Assembly (NCBI GenBank): GCA_938017975.1
Contig: CALIKQ010000013.1
Coordinates: 1 to 56,162, forward strand
Length of the DNA stretch: 56,162 nt
Reading direction: 5' to 3'
From: an uncultured Pseudomonadales bacterium
GTDB lineage: Bacteria > Pseudomonadota > Gammaproteobacteria > Pseudomonadales > Azotimanducaceae
The notes below the pieces were generated by a model. It saw nothing but the letters and a program-made list of their open reading frames with translations, did not search any database and was not told where the DNA came from. The translations under genes and the position numbers were made by a program. This document shows, in pieces, positions 17,308 to 25,557 of the stretch (positions within the stretch are counted from its first letter, which is position 1; every line of letters starts with the position of its first letter).

Positions 17308-18003
17308 GCTCTCGGTCGACCGCTTTGGTTGCTGATCAATGGTAAGGATATCCTGAATCAAAATATCGGGGTGAAGAAACGATACCGAGTAAATTTCTCG
17401 AATTTGGCGATCAGTATCGATCAAATAAACGCGGAGTAAATGAGAGATGCTGCCGATTTTCTCTCCTTGCTCATTGGTGTCTTCAATGATGAATTGATTA
17501 TAGTCTGAAAGAATATCTCTGAGTGCGGAATCCGAGGGCGTGGTTAGAAAACGCCAGTTAGGGTGGTTTTTCGCCTCAAATCTTTCGGCATAGTTGGACA
17601 GTACGGCTGGGGTGTCGTTGATTCGGTCAAAGCTGAGAGACAATAATTGTACCTTGTCGTTGAGGCGTGGATCGTCGGCGAGTCTTTTAAATACTCGATT
17701 TAGAACAAAGCTTGCCAACGGGCAGCCATTGACGTCGCTACAGGAGGTATAGATAAAGCTCAGCAGGGTGATGCGCCCATCCATGAGTTGATGCAGGCTT
17801 GTGTTCTCTCCCTTGGAATCGATGACTGGGCCATCCTGAGCGGTGCCTAATCGAGGGCGCTCATAACTGCCTGCGGGAGGCAGGCTATAGCCGAGAGGAC
17901 CATAGCCAGGTGCTAATGGCACAGCCTGTGCCGGCATATGATGCGGCGCAGCGCCATAGGCTTTGATGCAGACCAGCATCAAAGCCGTTAGGACAACTCT
18001 CAT
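17290..18003 (-). CDS. SCO1/SenC-family copper chaperone-like protein
   Basis: A 237-residue thioredoxin-fold protein with an N-terminal signal sequence (residues about 1-18). The copper-site region is YTSCSDVNGCPLA: Cys88 and Cys94, with five residues between them instead of the three of canonical CxxxCP SCO proteins. The third ligand is probably H188 in ISHLL. SCO proteins deliver copper or act as thiol reductases in the periplasm. The start overlaps the stop of the SBP56/MtoX gene (ATGA), so the two are translated together. A copper-delivery role for MtoX is the natural reading, because MtoX-type enzymes are copper-dependent and their loci commonly carry a SCO gene. Confidence 0.88.
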   Translation of the reverse strand: MRVVLTALMLVCIKAYGAAPHHMPAQAVPLAPGYGPLGYSLPPAGSYERPRLGTAQDGPVIDSKGENTSLHQLMDGRITLLSFIYTSCSDVNGCPLASFVLNRVFKRLADDPRLNDKVQLLSLSFDRINDTPAVLSNYAERFEAKNHPNWRFLTTPSDSALRDILSDYNQFIIEDTNEQGEKIGSISHLLRVYLIDTDRQIREIYSVSFLHPDILIQDILTIDQQPKRSTESGSNQP

Positions 18004-19334
18004 TCCAGCCCCGCAAATTTCCTTGACGTTTGAGGCGCCTTGAGCCCGTACAAAGAATACGCGCCAAATCGCATTTGGTGCGGATACCCGAGTTTTTCAG
18101 CGAGAAAATCGATTGTGAGCTGGTGCTCGAGCGCTTTGCCGTCGTAGGTATAAATCTTGAAGTACTGAAGGTCTTTACCGGTGGATTCTGTCTTGTCCCA
18201 GTTCGCAAGCAGCGACGATGTGTAATAAAGACGCTGACCATCCCAACTCTGGGAAACCATATTAACTTGCTCGCCAATCGAGTACTCACTGACAAGACTG
18301 GGCGCGTTGGGGTTCGAAATATCGAAGAGGCGCGTCATCCCATCGTTCCAAGTATTGACCCAAAGCTTACTGTCGTCAGCAGTGATGGAAATATCAACAG
18401 GGAGCGGAATTTTTGAAGCATCAGCAATATCGGCAACTTTTTTAGCATGCCAGTCGTTGTCAGCTTCATAAATAAGCCAAATCTCAGAAGTCAGGGCTGT
18501 TGTTGTGAAGCAGTAATTGTTTTGCGAGCCCCAAGCGCAGCGTATTTCAAGGGGTGCACCCGGAACGTCAAGTATCTTCTTTGGCTTTTTGGTGTGTAGG
18601 TCCCAGACGACTACGGTGTTGCCAAAATTAGCCATCGCTTCGGGGCTGCTCATCATGGCACCAAGATTCATCATGTAGTTGTTCCAACCCGTAAAAGATG
18701 ACGTCATAAAGATGTTGCGTCGTGGCAGCGCGCGGACGTCGTATCCATAACCATCTGCATATTTCCCTGATTTAACAGCACCATTGAGCGCGCCGTCTTT
18801 GGGCATCCAGTAAGTCTTGATGTAGTCGCCCGCGTTGGTGTATTCCACCATTCCTGTGGTGCCGCCGTGGTCGGCCTCATTGGACAGCCCAGTAATGAGC
18901 ATCCTACCGGGCAGAGCATAGGAAGTGTGCGGTCCGACGACGCCTCCGGATTTAGCCACGAAGTCAGAGATGGTTTTATGGAGAACGGGTTTGGCTGGGT
19001 CAGTGTGGACGTCAAAGATAAAAATCTTGTTGGTATCGAGGCCGCTGGCCCATAGGTAGCGCCGATCGTCGGTGAAACCTGAATGGTGCGCTTCATTGCG
19101 GCCGCCAACTGACAGCGAACTCACAATCTCACCATAGTCGTCTCGGTTTGGATTAACCGCGATGGTGACCAACTTATCCTGCTCGTCTCCGATGCCCTCG
19201 ACGCCCAGCGTCCAGACATAGACAAAATCTTCTTGTCCGACAATTTTAGCCATGTAAGGAGACATACAGGTCTCATCGGCGGCAGTGAACGGGCTCAGTA
19301 AGGCCAAGGCGGCCAAGGCTATGAGTTTTTTCAT
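18000..19334 (-). CDS. mtoX: SBP56-family methanethiol oxidase-like protein
   Basis: A 444-residue protein with a signal peptide (residues 1-19, cleavage before DETC), as in bacterial periplasmic SBP56 proteins. The beta-propeller family blocks are present: NEAHHSGF near 80, GPHTSYALPGR near 135, the GYGYDVRALPRRN segment near 195, LPVDISIT and WVNTW near 325-340, and PHQMRFG near 425. SBP56 proteins of this type oxidise methanethiol with oxygen to formaldehyde, hydrogen sulfide and hydrogen peroxide using copper. Genetic context supports this: a SCO gene follows with a 4-nt overlap and a MauG-like di-heme gene is divergent. AAGGAAG lies before the ATG. The activity is inferred, not shown. 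Confidence 0.88.
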   Translation of the reverse strand: MKKLIALAALALLSPFTAADETCMSPYMAKIVGQEDFVYVWTLGVEGIGDEQDKLVTIAVNPNRDDYGEIVSSLSVGGRNEAHHSGFTDDRRYLWASGLDTNKIFIFDVHTDPAKPVLHKTISDFVAKSGGVVGPHTSYALPGRMLITGLSNEADHGGTTGMVEYTNAGDYIKTYWMPKDGALNGAVKSGKYADGYGYDVRALPRRNIFMTSSFTGWNNYMMNLGAMMSSPEAMANFGNTVVVWDLHTKKPKKILDVPGAPLEIRCAWGSQNNYCFTTTALTSEIWLIYEADNDWHAKKVADIADASKIPLPVDISITADDSKLWVNTWNDGMTRLFDISNPNAPSLVSEYSIGEQVNMVSQSWDGQRLYYTSSLLANWDKTESTGKDLQYFKIYTYDGKALEHQLTIDFLAEKLGYPHQMRFGAYSLYGLKAPQTSRKFAGLE

Positions 19335-19360
19335 TGGAAGCTTCCTTTATCCTCTCGGTG

Positions 19361-20482
19361 ATGAGCGTACAATGGTCGCCTATGGCGATGCAAATTCTAG
19401 TTTACCCGATTTTTTTTGCGAGTGTGGTGGCAACCCTATTGAGTTCGGCGGCAATGGCTCAGCCGAATTTAGGCCTGCCTGATCTGCAGCTCGAGGATAA
19501 TCCAAGCGTGGTGAGCTTGGGCCAAAAACTTTTCTTCGATCGAAGATTATCTTTCAATAACACGCTTTCTTGCGCGATGTGTCATATTCCAGAACAAGGC
19601 TTTGCCCAGAATCAGTTACAAACCTCCGTTGGTTTTGAGGGTCAGGTCACCGAGCGCAACGCGCCAACACTGCTCAATGTCGGTCTTTATCAGACGCTAT
19701 TTTATGATGGTCGTGAGTTTTCGCTTGAGAACCAAATTTGGAGCCCACTACTGGCCGATCGTGAGATGGCGAATCCTTCGATGGGTTGGGTAATCGAGCA
19801 GTTGCAAGGCATGGACGACTACGAGGATCAATTTGCTTTGTTTTCCGAGGGGTTGACGGCATCGACGCTCGGTCAGGCCTTGGCTGCGTATCAGCGGTCT
19901 CTCATCGCGGCCAATAGTCCATTTGACCGATGGTACTTTTTGGGCGATCAAAGTGCTGTGTCCGAGCAGGTTAAGCAAGGTTTTGCTCAGTTTAAGCGAT
20001 TGGGCTGTGCAGATTGTCATTTGGTTTTGGAGAATGAAGCACCCTTCACAGACCAGCAATTTCACAACACTGGCATTGGATATCATCGGTCTATGGGAAA
20101 TGGTTCCGGTCCACGGTCCTTTGTCGTCGGTGGCACGAGAACCATCACGACCCTCGAACGGTTCGATGACCGTCGGTCGAACGATCTTGGCCGTTATGAG
20201 GCAACTCAGGATCCTCAAGACCGCTGGAAGTTCAGAACACCCAGCTTAAGAAACGTCGCGTTGACCGCACCCTACATGCACGATGGCACGTTACCAACGC
20301 TTGGTGCAGTCATCGACTTCTATGCTCAGGGAGGGTTCCAGGCGCCGGGTCAAGACCCAAGAATAAGAACATTGTCGTTGCCTGTAGAACAGCGAGCGCA
20401 GTTGGAGGCATTTCTGAAATCTTTGACCAGTGATGAAGTGGGTCGTCTCATTGCACTCGCTAGAAACAAATCGAACCCTTAA
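19361..20482 (+). CDS. MauG/cytochrome c peroxidase-family di-heme protein
   Basis: A 373-residue exported protein: signal sequence at about 10-33 (ends in AMA), then two c-heme sites, C71-x2-C74-H75 and C216-x2-C219-H220. The segments around them (FFDRRLSFNNTLSC, GCADCH) are those of the MauG/CCP family. MauG uses peroxide to make protein-derived quinone cofactors; CCP removes peroxide. Next to an SBP56/SCO pair, a role in maturing MtoX or handling its peroxide is likely. The frame extends to a TTG at 19334; ATG 19361 is used, and ATGs at 19382 and 19388 are possible. The start is 26 bp from the divergent mtoX start. Confidence 0.88.
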   Translation: MSVQWSPMAMQILVYPIFFASVVATLLSSAAMAQPNLGLPDLQLEDNPSVVSLGQKLFFDRRLSFNNTLSCAMCHIPEQGFAQNQLQTSVGFEGQVTERNAPTLLNVGLYQTLFYDGREFSLENQIWSPLLADREMANPSMGWVIEQLQGMDDYEDQFALFSEGLTASTLGQALAAYQRSLIAANSPFDRWYFLGDQSAVSEQVKQGFAQFKRLGCADCHLVLENEAPFTDQQFHNTGIGYHRSMGNGSGPRSFVVGGTRTITTLERFDDRRSNDLGRYEATQDPQDRWKFRTPSLRNVALTAPYMHDGTLPTLGAVIDFYAQGGFQAPGQDPRIRTLSLPVEQRAQLEAFLKSLTSDEVGRLIALARNKSNP

Positions 20483-20549
20483 GTTTTGAGAGTTAGTTAA
20501 CGCACTTGCAACGTACTTTTGTTTGCCGCGGAAAGCTTGAAGTGCGCTT

Positions 20550-20572
20550 GGGACCTTGGATGGTTCCTTTTT
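20550..20572 (+). terminator. Probable Rho-independent terminator after MauG-like gene
   Basis: GGGACC and GGTTCC form a 6-bp stem (one G-U pair) with a 6-nt loop, followed by five T. It lies 68 nt after the stop of the MauG-like gene and just before the end of the convergent MBL gene. Confidence 0.6.
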
Positions 20573-20581
20573 GGCTAAGGT

Positions 20582-21538
20582 TCAGAGTGCAACAGCAACG
20601 CCAAATTCCATTTGCTTGAGTGCAGAGGGTAGTAGGCGCTGCATCAAGTCGAAGGCAGAGGTTCGATCAAATTCTGGGTACATCCAACTTTGCTCGACGG
20701 AACCCAAATTGCCGGTCAAATTGTCGTGGTGAATGGTAAAGACCGTTTGTGCTCGTCGTTGATGCACGAATTCGTCAAGGTACTGATCTTGATAGTCGCT
20801 GGGAAGGCCGCTGAGACCGCCTGTCCCTAAAAACACTGCATCCACTGTCAGGTCGCCCAAGACCCCCGGGATAAAGCCGGCACTGCCTTGAACTAAGAAG
20901 CGAGCCTTGGGGTGGTCAAAAATGAGACTGTAGGCTTTGCCTAGCTTCCAAGCAGTGTAGGGCGCAGGTAATGTTAAAGGCGCCGTGACAGGCCCTGAGA
21001 TTGGGCCATTGGTTGCCAGTGGTGCATGCTTTGACTCGACAAATCGGACCTTAAATGCTCCCAAATCATAGGTGATGCCCTCATCGACGATCTCGATCTG
21101 TTGCGGATCAAGCTCCGAACCTGCAGCGATGAAGGCGGTGGATTTTGAACCCATCAAGATTGCGCCGGTTTGTTTGGCGACTTCAGCACTGTCCATGGCG
21201 TGATCGAAATGAGAGTGAACGGGGATAACCGCTTTTAACCGGTCTATGGAGAAGCGGCTCAAGGTCTCTCGAATGGCTTTAATGTCTGGCTCGATCGGTC
21301 GCTCGAGTGCCAAGTCAACTAAGCTTGGCCGGCTGAAGAAACCATCGATTAAAATTTGGGTGGTGCCATCATCGATCAAAAGGGTGGTCACGCCAAACCA
21401 TGTCACCCGAATCGAGTCTGATTGCCCTTCGGCGGAATCAGCATAGGGAATGGGTAGGTCCTGCATCTTCGGGACACTGATTACCCACAGCGCTGTGACC
21501 GCCGTGAGACTGGCCAAAACCGCGAATATGGCTTTCAT
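20582..21538 (-). CDS. MBL-fold metallo-hydrolase, membrane-anchored or exported
   Basis: A 318-residue protein with an N-terminal hydrophobic segment (residues about 3-22). The metallo-beta-lactamase motif is H108-S-H110-F-D112-H113, giving a dinuclear metal site; a later His in SKHAP near 190 and a C-terminal HHDN segment near 268 fit the remaining ligands. The layout resembles the UlaG/RomA-like MBL group that acts on lactones or phosphodiesters. ATG 21538 is preferred; the frame is open upstream but only a TTG at 21595 is available, and that would bury the anchor. It is convergent with the MauG-like gene. Confidence 0.85.
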   Translation of the reverse strand: MKAIFAVLASLTAVTALWVISVPKMQDLPIPYADSAEGQSDSIRVTWFGVTTLLIDDGTTQILIDGFFSRPSLVDLALERPIEPDIKAIRETLSRFSIDRLKAVIPVHSHFDHAMDSAEVAKQTGAILMGSKSTAFIAAGSELDPQQIEIVDEGITYDLGAFKVRFVESKHAPLATNGPISGPVTAPLTLPAPYTAWKLGKAYSLIFDHPKARFLVQGSAGFIPGVLGDLTVDAVFLGTGGLSGLPSDYQDQYLDEFVHQRRAQTVFTIHHDNLTGNLGSVEQSWMYPEFDRTSAFDLMQRLLPSALKQMEFGVAVAL

Positions 21539-21693
21539 AAATAACGACCCAAAAAAGTTATGATGGCGGGCTGGGTTGGGATGATCGGGGCTCAATGCCC
21601 TTGCTTAAAGCAACGGCTCAGGGTTTTGCGTTGCGCTTGATGATGAGTGCTCGCCCTAAGGCACCCATCATCAAGAGGCGTTCGGGTTTAATT

Positions 21694-22077
21694 TCAGGAC
21701 TTGTCTAAACTCCAGATCCCAGGGCCTTTGGCTGCAATGAACAGAAACAGAAAACAATAAAGCGCTGCCAATTCACCACCATTTAGCATTGGGAATAGAT
21801 CACGCATGCCGTGGGCCATCCAGTAAGCAACCGCCATCGTGCCACTACAAATAAAGGCAGCGGGTCGAGTGAGCAAGCCAATCATGACCAAAATACCGCC
21901 GATGAGTTCGATTCCGCCTGCGGCGATCATCAAAGGACTGAGGTCGTAGGTGAATTCTTTTGGGAAATCTAAAAGTTTCTGTGAGCCGTGAAAAATAAAC
22001 AAAAGCCCCGTCACGATCCGCAAGGCGGCATAGGCTTGTGCTTCGAAGCCAGCGAGTAGGTCGTTAAATTTCGTCAT
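21694..22077 (-). CDS. DoxX-family membrane protein
   Basis: A 127-residue protein with four membrane helices. Markers are ALRIVTGLLFIFHGSQKL near 17-34, then GGIELIGGILVMIGL and TRPAAF, all typical of DoxX/DoxD-like proteins. GGAGAG lies about 8 nt before ATG 22077; the frame extends upstream to 22149 but without such a site. Some DoxX members take part in quinone-linked thiosulfate oxidation or in redox-stress systems, but the family is broad. It is in the same strand and order as the MBL gene, 155 nt apart. Confidence 0.88.
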   Translation of the reverse strand: MTKFNDLLAGFEAQAYAALRIVTGLLFIFHGSQKLLDFPKEFTYDLSPLMIAAGGIELIGGILVMIGLLTRPAAFICSGTMAVAYWMAHGMRDLFPMLNGGELAALYCFLFLFIAAKGPGIWSLDKS

Positions 22078-22306
22078 GGCATATCTCTCCATAGGTGCGT
22101 GAATGTTAGGTATAGCGTGCGCGTCAATGTATAGGCGCGTTATAGCCAAACGTTATAGGGCAGTAGCGGCAATTACAAGGGCGCCACTGGTTGGCCTTCT
22201 GCCTGAAAGGCGTAGGAGCGTCAGTGTGCTTTGCAATCAGTTGATTCAGCGTTGAGTGGTCGACAGAAGTAGCTTCCAGCTTGACCTTTTCGTCTCTTGC
22301 AGAGTC

Positions 22307-22780
22307 CTAGTCACTTTCTAAACCTATTTGTTTTTTAAAAAAGACAGCTCGTTCCGTTTCCTGAAAGCCCAACTTAAGGTGGGCTGCTATGCTGGTTTGG
22401 TTTGACGGGGCTGTGTCTGAGGCCATTTCACAGCACTGATTTGCGACAAACCATAAGGTCAGTCTATCGATCAATTGGCGTGCGATACCATGGCGTCGGT
22501 GTGCTTCAACGACGTAGAGGCCCTCAATGTAGCCTACTGGTGAGGAGGTCGTGCCATTGACATAATCGGAGCGAATTGAACCCTCGATAAAACCGAGGGG
22601 ATGACCTTTTGGGTCGATTGCCATCAAACTTTGGAAGCGTGATGGCTCTGCCAAAAACCCAAGAATTTCCTGATGGTGACTTTCAGGAGATTCATGCGGC
22701 CAAAGCGCGATGCGAAGGTTTAACCAAGCCTGGGATGGACCTTGCAACAATTCTATTCTGACCGGGTGCGAAATGCTCAT
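22307..22780 (-). CDS. GNAT acetyltransferase, AAC(6')-I-like
   Basis: A 157-residue acetyltransferase. The pattern follows AAC(6')-I aminoglycoside acetyltransferases closely. It has an early WLNLRIALWP segment, GFIEGSIRSDYVNG near 64-77, YIEGLYVVEAHRRHGIA (acetyl-CoA loop) near 85-101, then MASDTAPSN and the C-terminal LGFQETERAVFFKK. These enzymes move acetyl from acetyl-CoA to the 6' amine of aminoglycosides, though many environmental homologs are not shown to confer resistance. ATG 22780 is used; the frame is open to 22906 but would run into the upstream gene. It follows the ABM gene by 22 nt. Confidence 0.82.
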   Translation of the reverse strand: MSISHPVRIELLQGPSQAWLNLRIALWPHESPESHHQEILGFLAEPSRFQSLMAIDPKGHPLGFIEGSIRSDYVNGTTSSPVGYIEGLYVVEAHRRHGIARQLIDRLTLWFVANQCCEMASDTAPSNQTSIAAHLKLGFQETERAVFFKKQIGLESD

Positions 22781-22802
22781 AGGTTCAGAGTAATCATTGA
22801 TG

Positions 22803-23153
22803 TCACGTAAAAAAATCTGCTCGGGCGGTTCCAGTCTCATCGTAGACTGGCTCTTCGTGATCGATTCGAAATTTTTTGATGGGTTTTGCTTGGGGTTTGC
22901 GGGCAAATTTCCGCAGGTGCGCGCCCATATCGCGGTACCAGTGGCTGTTTAAATGATCGGCCAGAGTTTCTGAAGAGGTCCATTCTTCGTAGACCCAAAC
23001 ACGATTGTGCACGGTGTGATCCTGGGTCCAAGCGTAAGCAATGCATCCGGTTTCAGCGAGTGCACCGGCGATGAGAGGCGTCGCTGCTTGGAGAATCGAA
23101 GGGACGTCCTCATGATCTTCAAAGTCAAAATAGCCTGAAATAATTACGGTCAT
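22803..23153 (-). CDS. ABM-fold putative monooxygenase
   Basis: A 116-residue protein with the ABM dimeric alpha/beta-barrel pattern: a first strand with VIISGYFDF, helix ending in AGALAETGCIAYAW, VWVYEEWTSSETLADHL, then a short HWYRDMGAHL helix. AGGAGCC lies upstream of the ATG. It differs from the ABM protein at 10999 in its longer C-terminus. The GNAT gene follows 22 nt downstream, so the pair is likely an operon. Cofactor-free oxygenation of a quinol-like or polycyclic substrate is the family norm; the actual substrate is unknown. Confidence 0.82.
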   Translation of the reverse strand: MTVIISGYFDFEDHEDVPSILQAATPLIAGALAETGCIAYAWTQDHTVHNRVWVYEEWTSSETLADHLNSHWYRDMGAHLRKFARKPQAKPIKKFRIDHEEPVYDETGTARADFFT

Positions 23154-23507
23154 AGGGTTGGCTCCTGAGCTAAATGAAGTTTACGGGCTGAGCGAGATCT
23201 GTGATGAGGATCTTGCCGTTACGCATCGCCAGTCTATCGGCAAAACATCGTTGATGAAAAGAATAAAGGCTGTACGGCGGAGGGCTTCACCCGTAGCCGG
23301 GCATTTTAGAGGTTGATGTTTGTAGGAGGGGAATATGACTCCTTGACCCTTTGGTGCGCCAAAGGTATCTCTGTTCCTCATAGGGTGAGGCGGGCCAGTC
23401 AAAAAAAAGAAACGAAAGGTGAGTTAGCGTTTGCAAAGGGTGATGGATTTAATTTGTGCCGGTCGAACTCGAGTGCTAAGTTTTCGGCATACCGGAGGAT
23501 TTGATGC
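23154..23507. other. Intergenic region between divergent genes
   Basis: About 350 bp between the ABM gene (minus) and the phosphotransferase gene (plus). Short frames on both strands lack ribosome-binding sites and coding character. It should hold two promoters. GGAGG at 23494-23498 belongs to the phosphotransferase gene. No structured RNA is recognised. Confidence 0.45.
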
Positions 23508-24722
23508 ATGCGCATTCAAACCGATGTACCGTTCTCGCTCGAAGATATAACGCCTAACTGGCTTACTCATGTCTTGGCTGGCGAGGGCCTTTTAAAGTCA
23601 GCAAGCGTCACCCAATTAGACTGTCGGGTGATCGGTGAAGAAACAGGGTTTTTGGGTCTGGTAGCGATCGTTACGCCGAGATATTCAAGCCCTGAACCTG
23701 ATGCGCCAGACTCTCTGATTCTAAAAATTCCGACCCCACTTAAAAATAGGAGGCTGGGGCAATCTTTGGGCGTCTACGAAAAGGAGATTCGTTTCTATCG
23801 AGACCTCAAGCCAATGCTCAATGTGCGCACGCCCGCACACTACTACAGCGCATTAGACGCATTTGATGATCCCGATGAGGTTTTAGTACGGTTGGCTCGA
23901 ATTAACCGATTGCCGATGGTACTCGTTGGACTGATCGCGATCGCATGGAACCTTTGGGTTGGGTGCTTTCCTAGGCACTATGTACTCTTGATCGAAGATC
24001 TGAGTCGTTATCGGATGGGCGATCAACTCTCTGGATGCTCAAAAGATGATGCCAAGCGGGCACTGTCAGCAATGGCGAGCCTGCATGCGCAGTTTTGGAA
24101 CAGTGAAGTCCTCGATCATTTCCGTTGGATTGTGCCAGCAGAAATGACAGGAAAGCTGATTCACCTGATGTACCTTCAATCTATCGAGCAGTATAAGAAG
24201 GCGGCTGGGGCAAGGCTCTCTAAACGTCAATTGACTTTGATCGATTGGATTAAGCGTCGCGGGATTGCGCTGACCGAGATTCAGAGCAGTTGTGCGAGGA
24301 CGTTGCTCCATGGTGATTTTAGGTTGGATAACCTTTGTTTTGATGATCAATTAGATGAAGCTTTGATCCTCGATTGGCAAACCATGACCTCAGGGTCTGC
24401 GGGAACGGATCTGGCTTATTTTCTAAGCGCCGCGCTACCGCTGGATGCGTTAGAAAGCGATGTCGATGAGCTTATTCGATATTATCGATCAGCGCTTGAG
24501 CAATGCGGCGTTGTTATCAGTGAGGAGTCACTCTTCTGGCAGTATGAAGTGGGCATGTTGTCGATGCTTCATCGAGTAGCGCCGGTCATGGTCCAAGATC
24601 ACCTTGAACTCGGAGAGGACCGAGGGCCTGAATTGATGCAGAGCTGGATTAACAAGACTTTTAAACGATTAGAACGAGTGGACTTTGAAACAATACTAGC
24701 GCGAATGCCCGCATCGACTTAA
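23508..24722 (+). CDS. APH/CHK-like small-molecule phosphotransferase
   Basis: A 404-residue kinase-like protein of the ecdysteroid-kinase/CHK and APH group, common in marine Gammaproteobacteria. It has a nucleotide-lobe lysine in LILKIP (K73), the catalytic loop H268-G-D270 ending at N275, and the metal-binding D289-W-Q. GGAGG stands 9 nt before the ATG. A hydrophobic stretch at about 134-152 precedes the hinge and is unusual for a soluble kinase. The probable reaction is ATP-dependent phosphorylation of an alcohol; the substrate is unknown. The PPOX-fold gene follows 28 nt later and is probably co-transcribed. Confidence 0.82.
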   Translation: MRIQTDVPFSLEDITPNWLTHVLAGEGLLKSASVTQLDCRVIGEETGFLGLVAIVTPRYSSPEPDAPDSLILKIPTPLKNRRLGQSLGVYEKEIRFYRDLKPMLNVRTPAHYYSALDAFDDPDEVLVRLARINRLPMVLVGLIAIAWNLWVGCFPRHYVLLIEDLSRYRMGDQLSGCSKDDAKRALSAMASLHAQFWNSEVLDHFRWIVPAEMTGKLIHLMYLQSIEQYKKAAGARLSKRQLTLIDWIKRRGIALTEIQSSCARTLLHGDFRLDNLCFDDQLDEALILDWQTMTSGSAGTDLAYFLSAALPLDALESDVDELIRYYRSALEQCGVVISEESLFWQYEVGMLSMLHRVAPVMVQDHLELGEDRGPELMQSWINKTFKRLERVDFETILARMPAST

Positions 24723-24750
24723 TTGAATACATCCTGTGAGGACAGCCGTC

Positions 24751-25203
24751 ATGAACATTCCTGTAAAGCCCAGCGAAGAAACTGCTTTTTTTGAAGCGGT
24801 TGATGAGGCAAGTAAGAAGGCCGTCTGGTGCGCGATTGCAACGATTCAAAACGATCAACCGCGAGTGAGAATTGTCCACCCCTGTTGGGCCGAGCAAGTG
24901 CTTTGGTTTGCCACCGGCCCAACTTCGCCGAAGGCTAAGCAGATTGCCGAGAATCCTTGGGTTGATATTCAGTATCAAGTCGCCCCGCCAGACTTCGTGC
25001 ACGTTATGGTTCGCGGCAAGGCGGAACTTGTCCAAGACGATGCGGGTAAACAGCTCGCGTGGGATGCGATGGATTATGATTTGACGGCATTTGGTGCCAA
25101 AGGTTGGGATGATCCAAATTTCTGCCCTGTGAGGATAACGCCGACTCGGATTGAATTGTCTGAGATGTTCGGGTCGCAGAATAAGCGGCTCTGGAGGGCG
25201 TGA
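24751..25203 (+). CDS. Pyridoxamine 5'-phosphate oxidase-fold flavoprotein
   Basis: A 150-residue split-barrel protein. The family layout is visible: an initial helix, VWCAIATIQNDQPRVRIVHP, then LWFATGPTSPKAKQI and a strand with VDIQYQVAPPD, then VRGKAELVQDD. Proteins of this type bind FMN or F420 and reduce or oxidise small substrates; they are rarely true PNP oxidases. ATG 24751 is chosen over GTG 24736 because GAGG at about 24738 is 9 nt upstream. It follows the phosphotransferase gene closely. Confidence 0.82.
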   Translation: MNIPVKPSEETAFFEAVDEASKKAVWCAIATIQNDQPRVRIVHPCWAEQVLWFATGPTSPKAKQIAENPWVDIQYQVAPPDFVHVMVRGKAELVQDDAGKQLAWDAMDYDLTAFGAKGWDDPNFCPVRITPTRIELSEMFGSQNKRLWRA

Positions 25204-25557
25204 GGACGCCGTGGACCCTGTTTTTGCTAAACCCTCGCGAATGATTTTTGCTGGACTCGGACACGATTTTTTAGACGACTCTGGAGAATAAGCCATCGAT
25301 CGAGCGCTCCGTTGAGACGCTCCAGCGTTTGACTCGTTGGCGGGCCAGCAAGAAGGGTATGCCTCGCACAGCCTATGTGCAGGTTGCAATGCACATCGGT
25401 TGACGCGATGCCCAGCGTTCAAATCGGTTTGGACCGAGTCTCCGCTGAGCTGACTCATCTCATCGATGCGTCGTAGCAAAAGTCTTGCTGCAGATTCTTG
25501 GCGCAGCGCAAGGCTTTTTGCCACAATGGGTCTCTGCCCAGTCTCTAAGGATATCCG
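25204..25557. other. Intergenic region upstream of the eight-gene cluster
   Basis: About 350 bp before the Ldh_2-type gene. A long antisense frame covers the spacer and its flanks on the minus strand, but its translation is low-quality and it overlaps two clear genes. The spacer is a likely promoter region for the cluster. AAGGATATCC just before 25558 is the ribosome-binding site. No terminator or RNA structure is evident. Confidence 0.4.
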
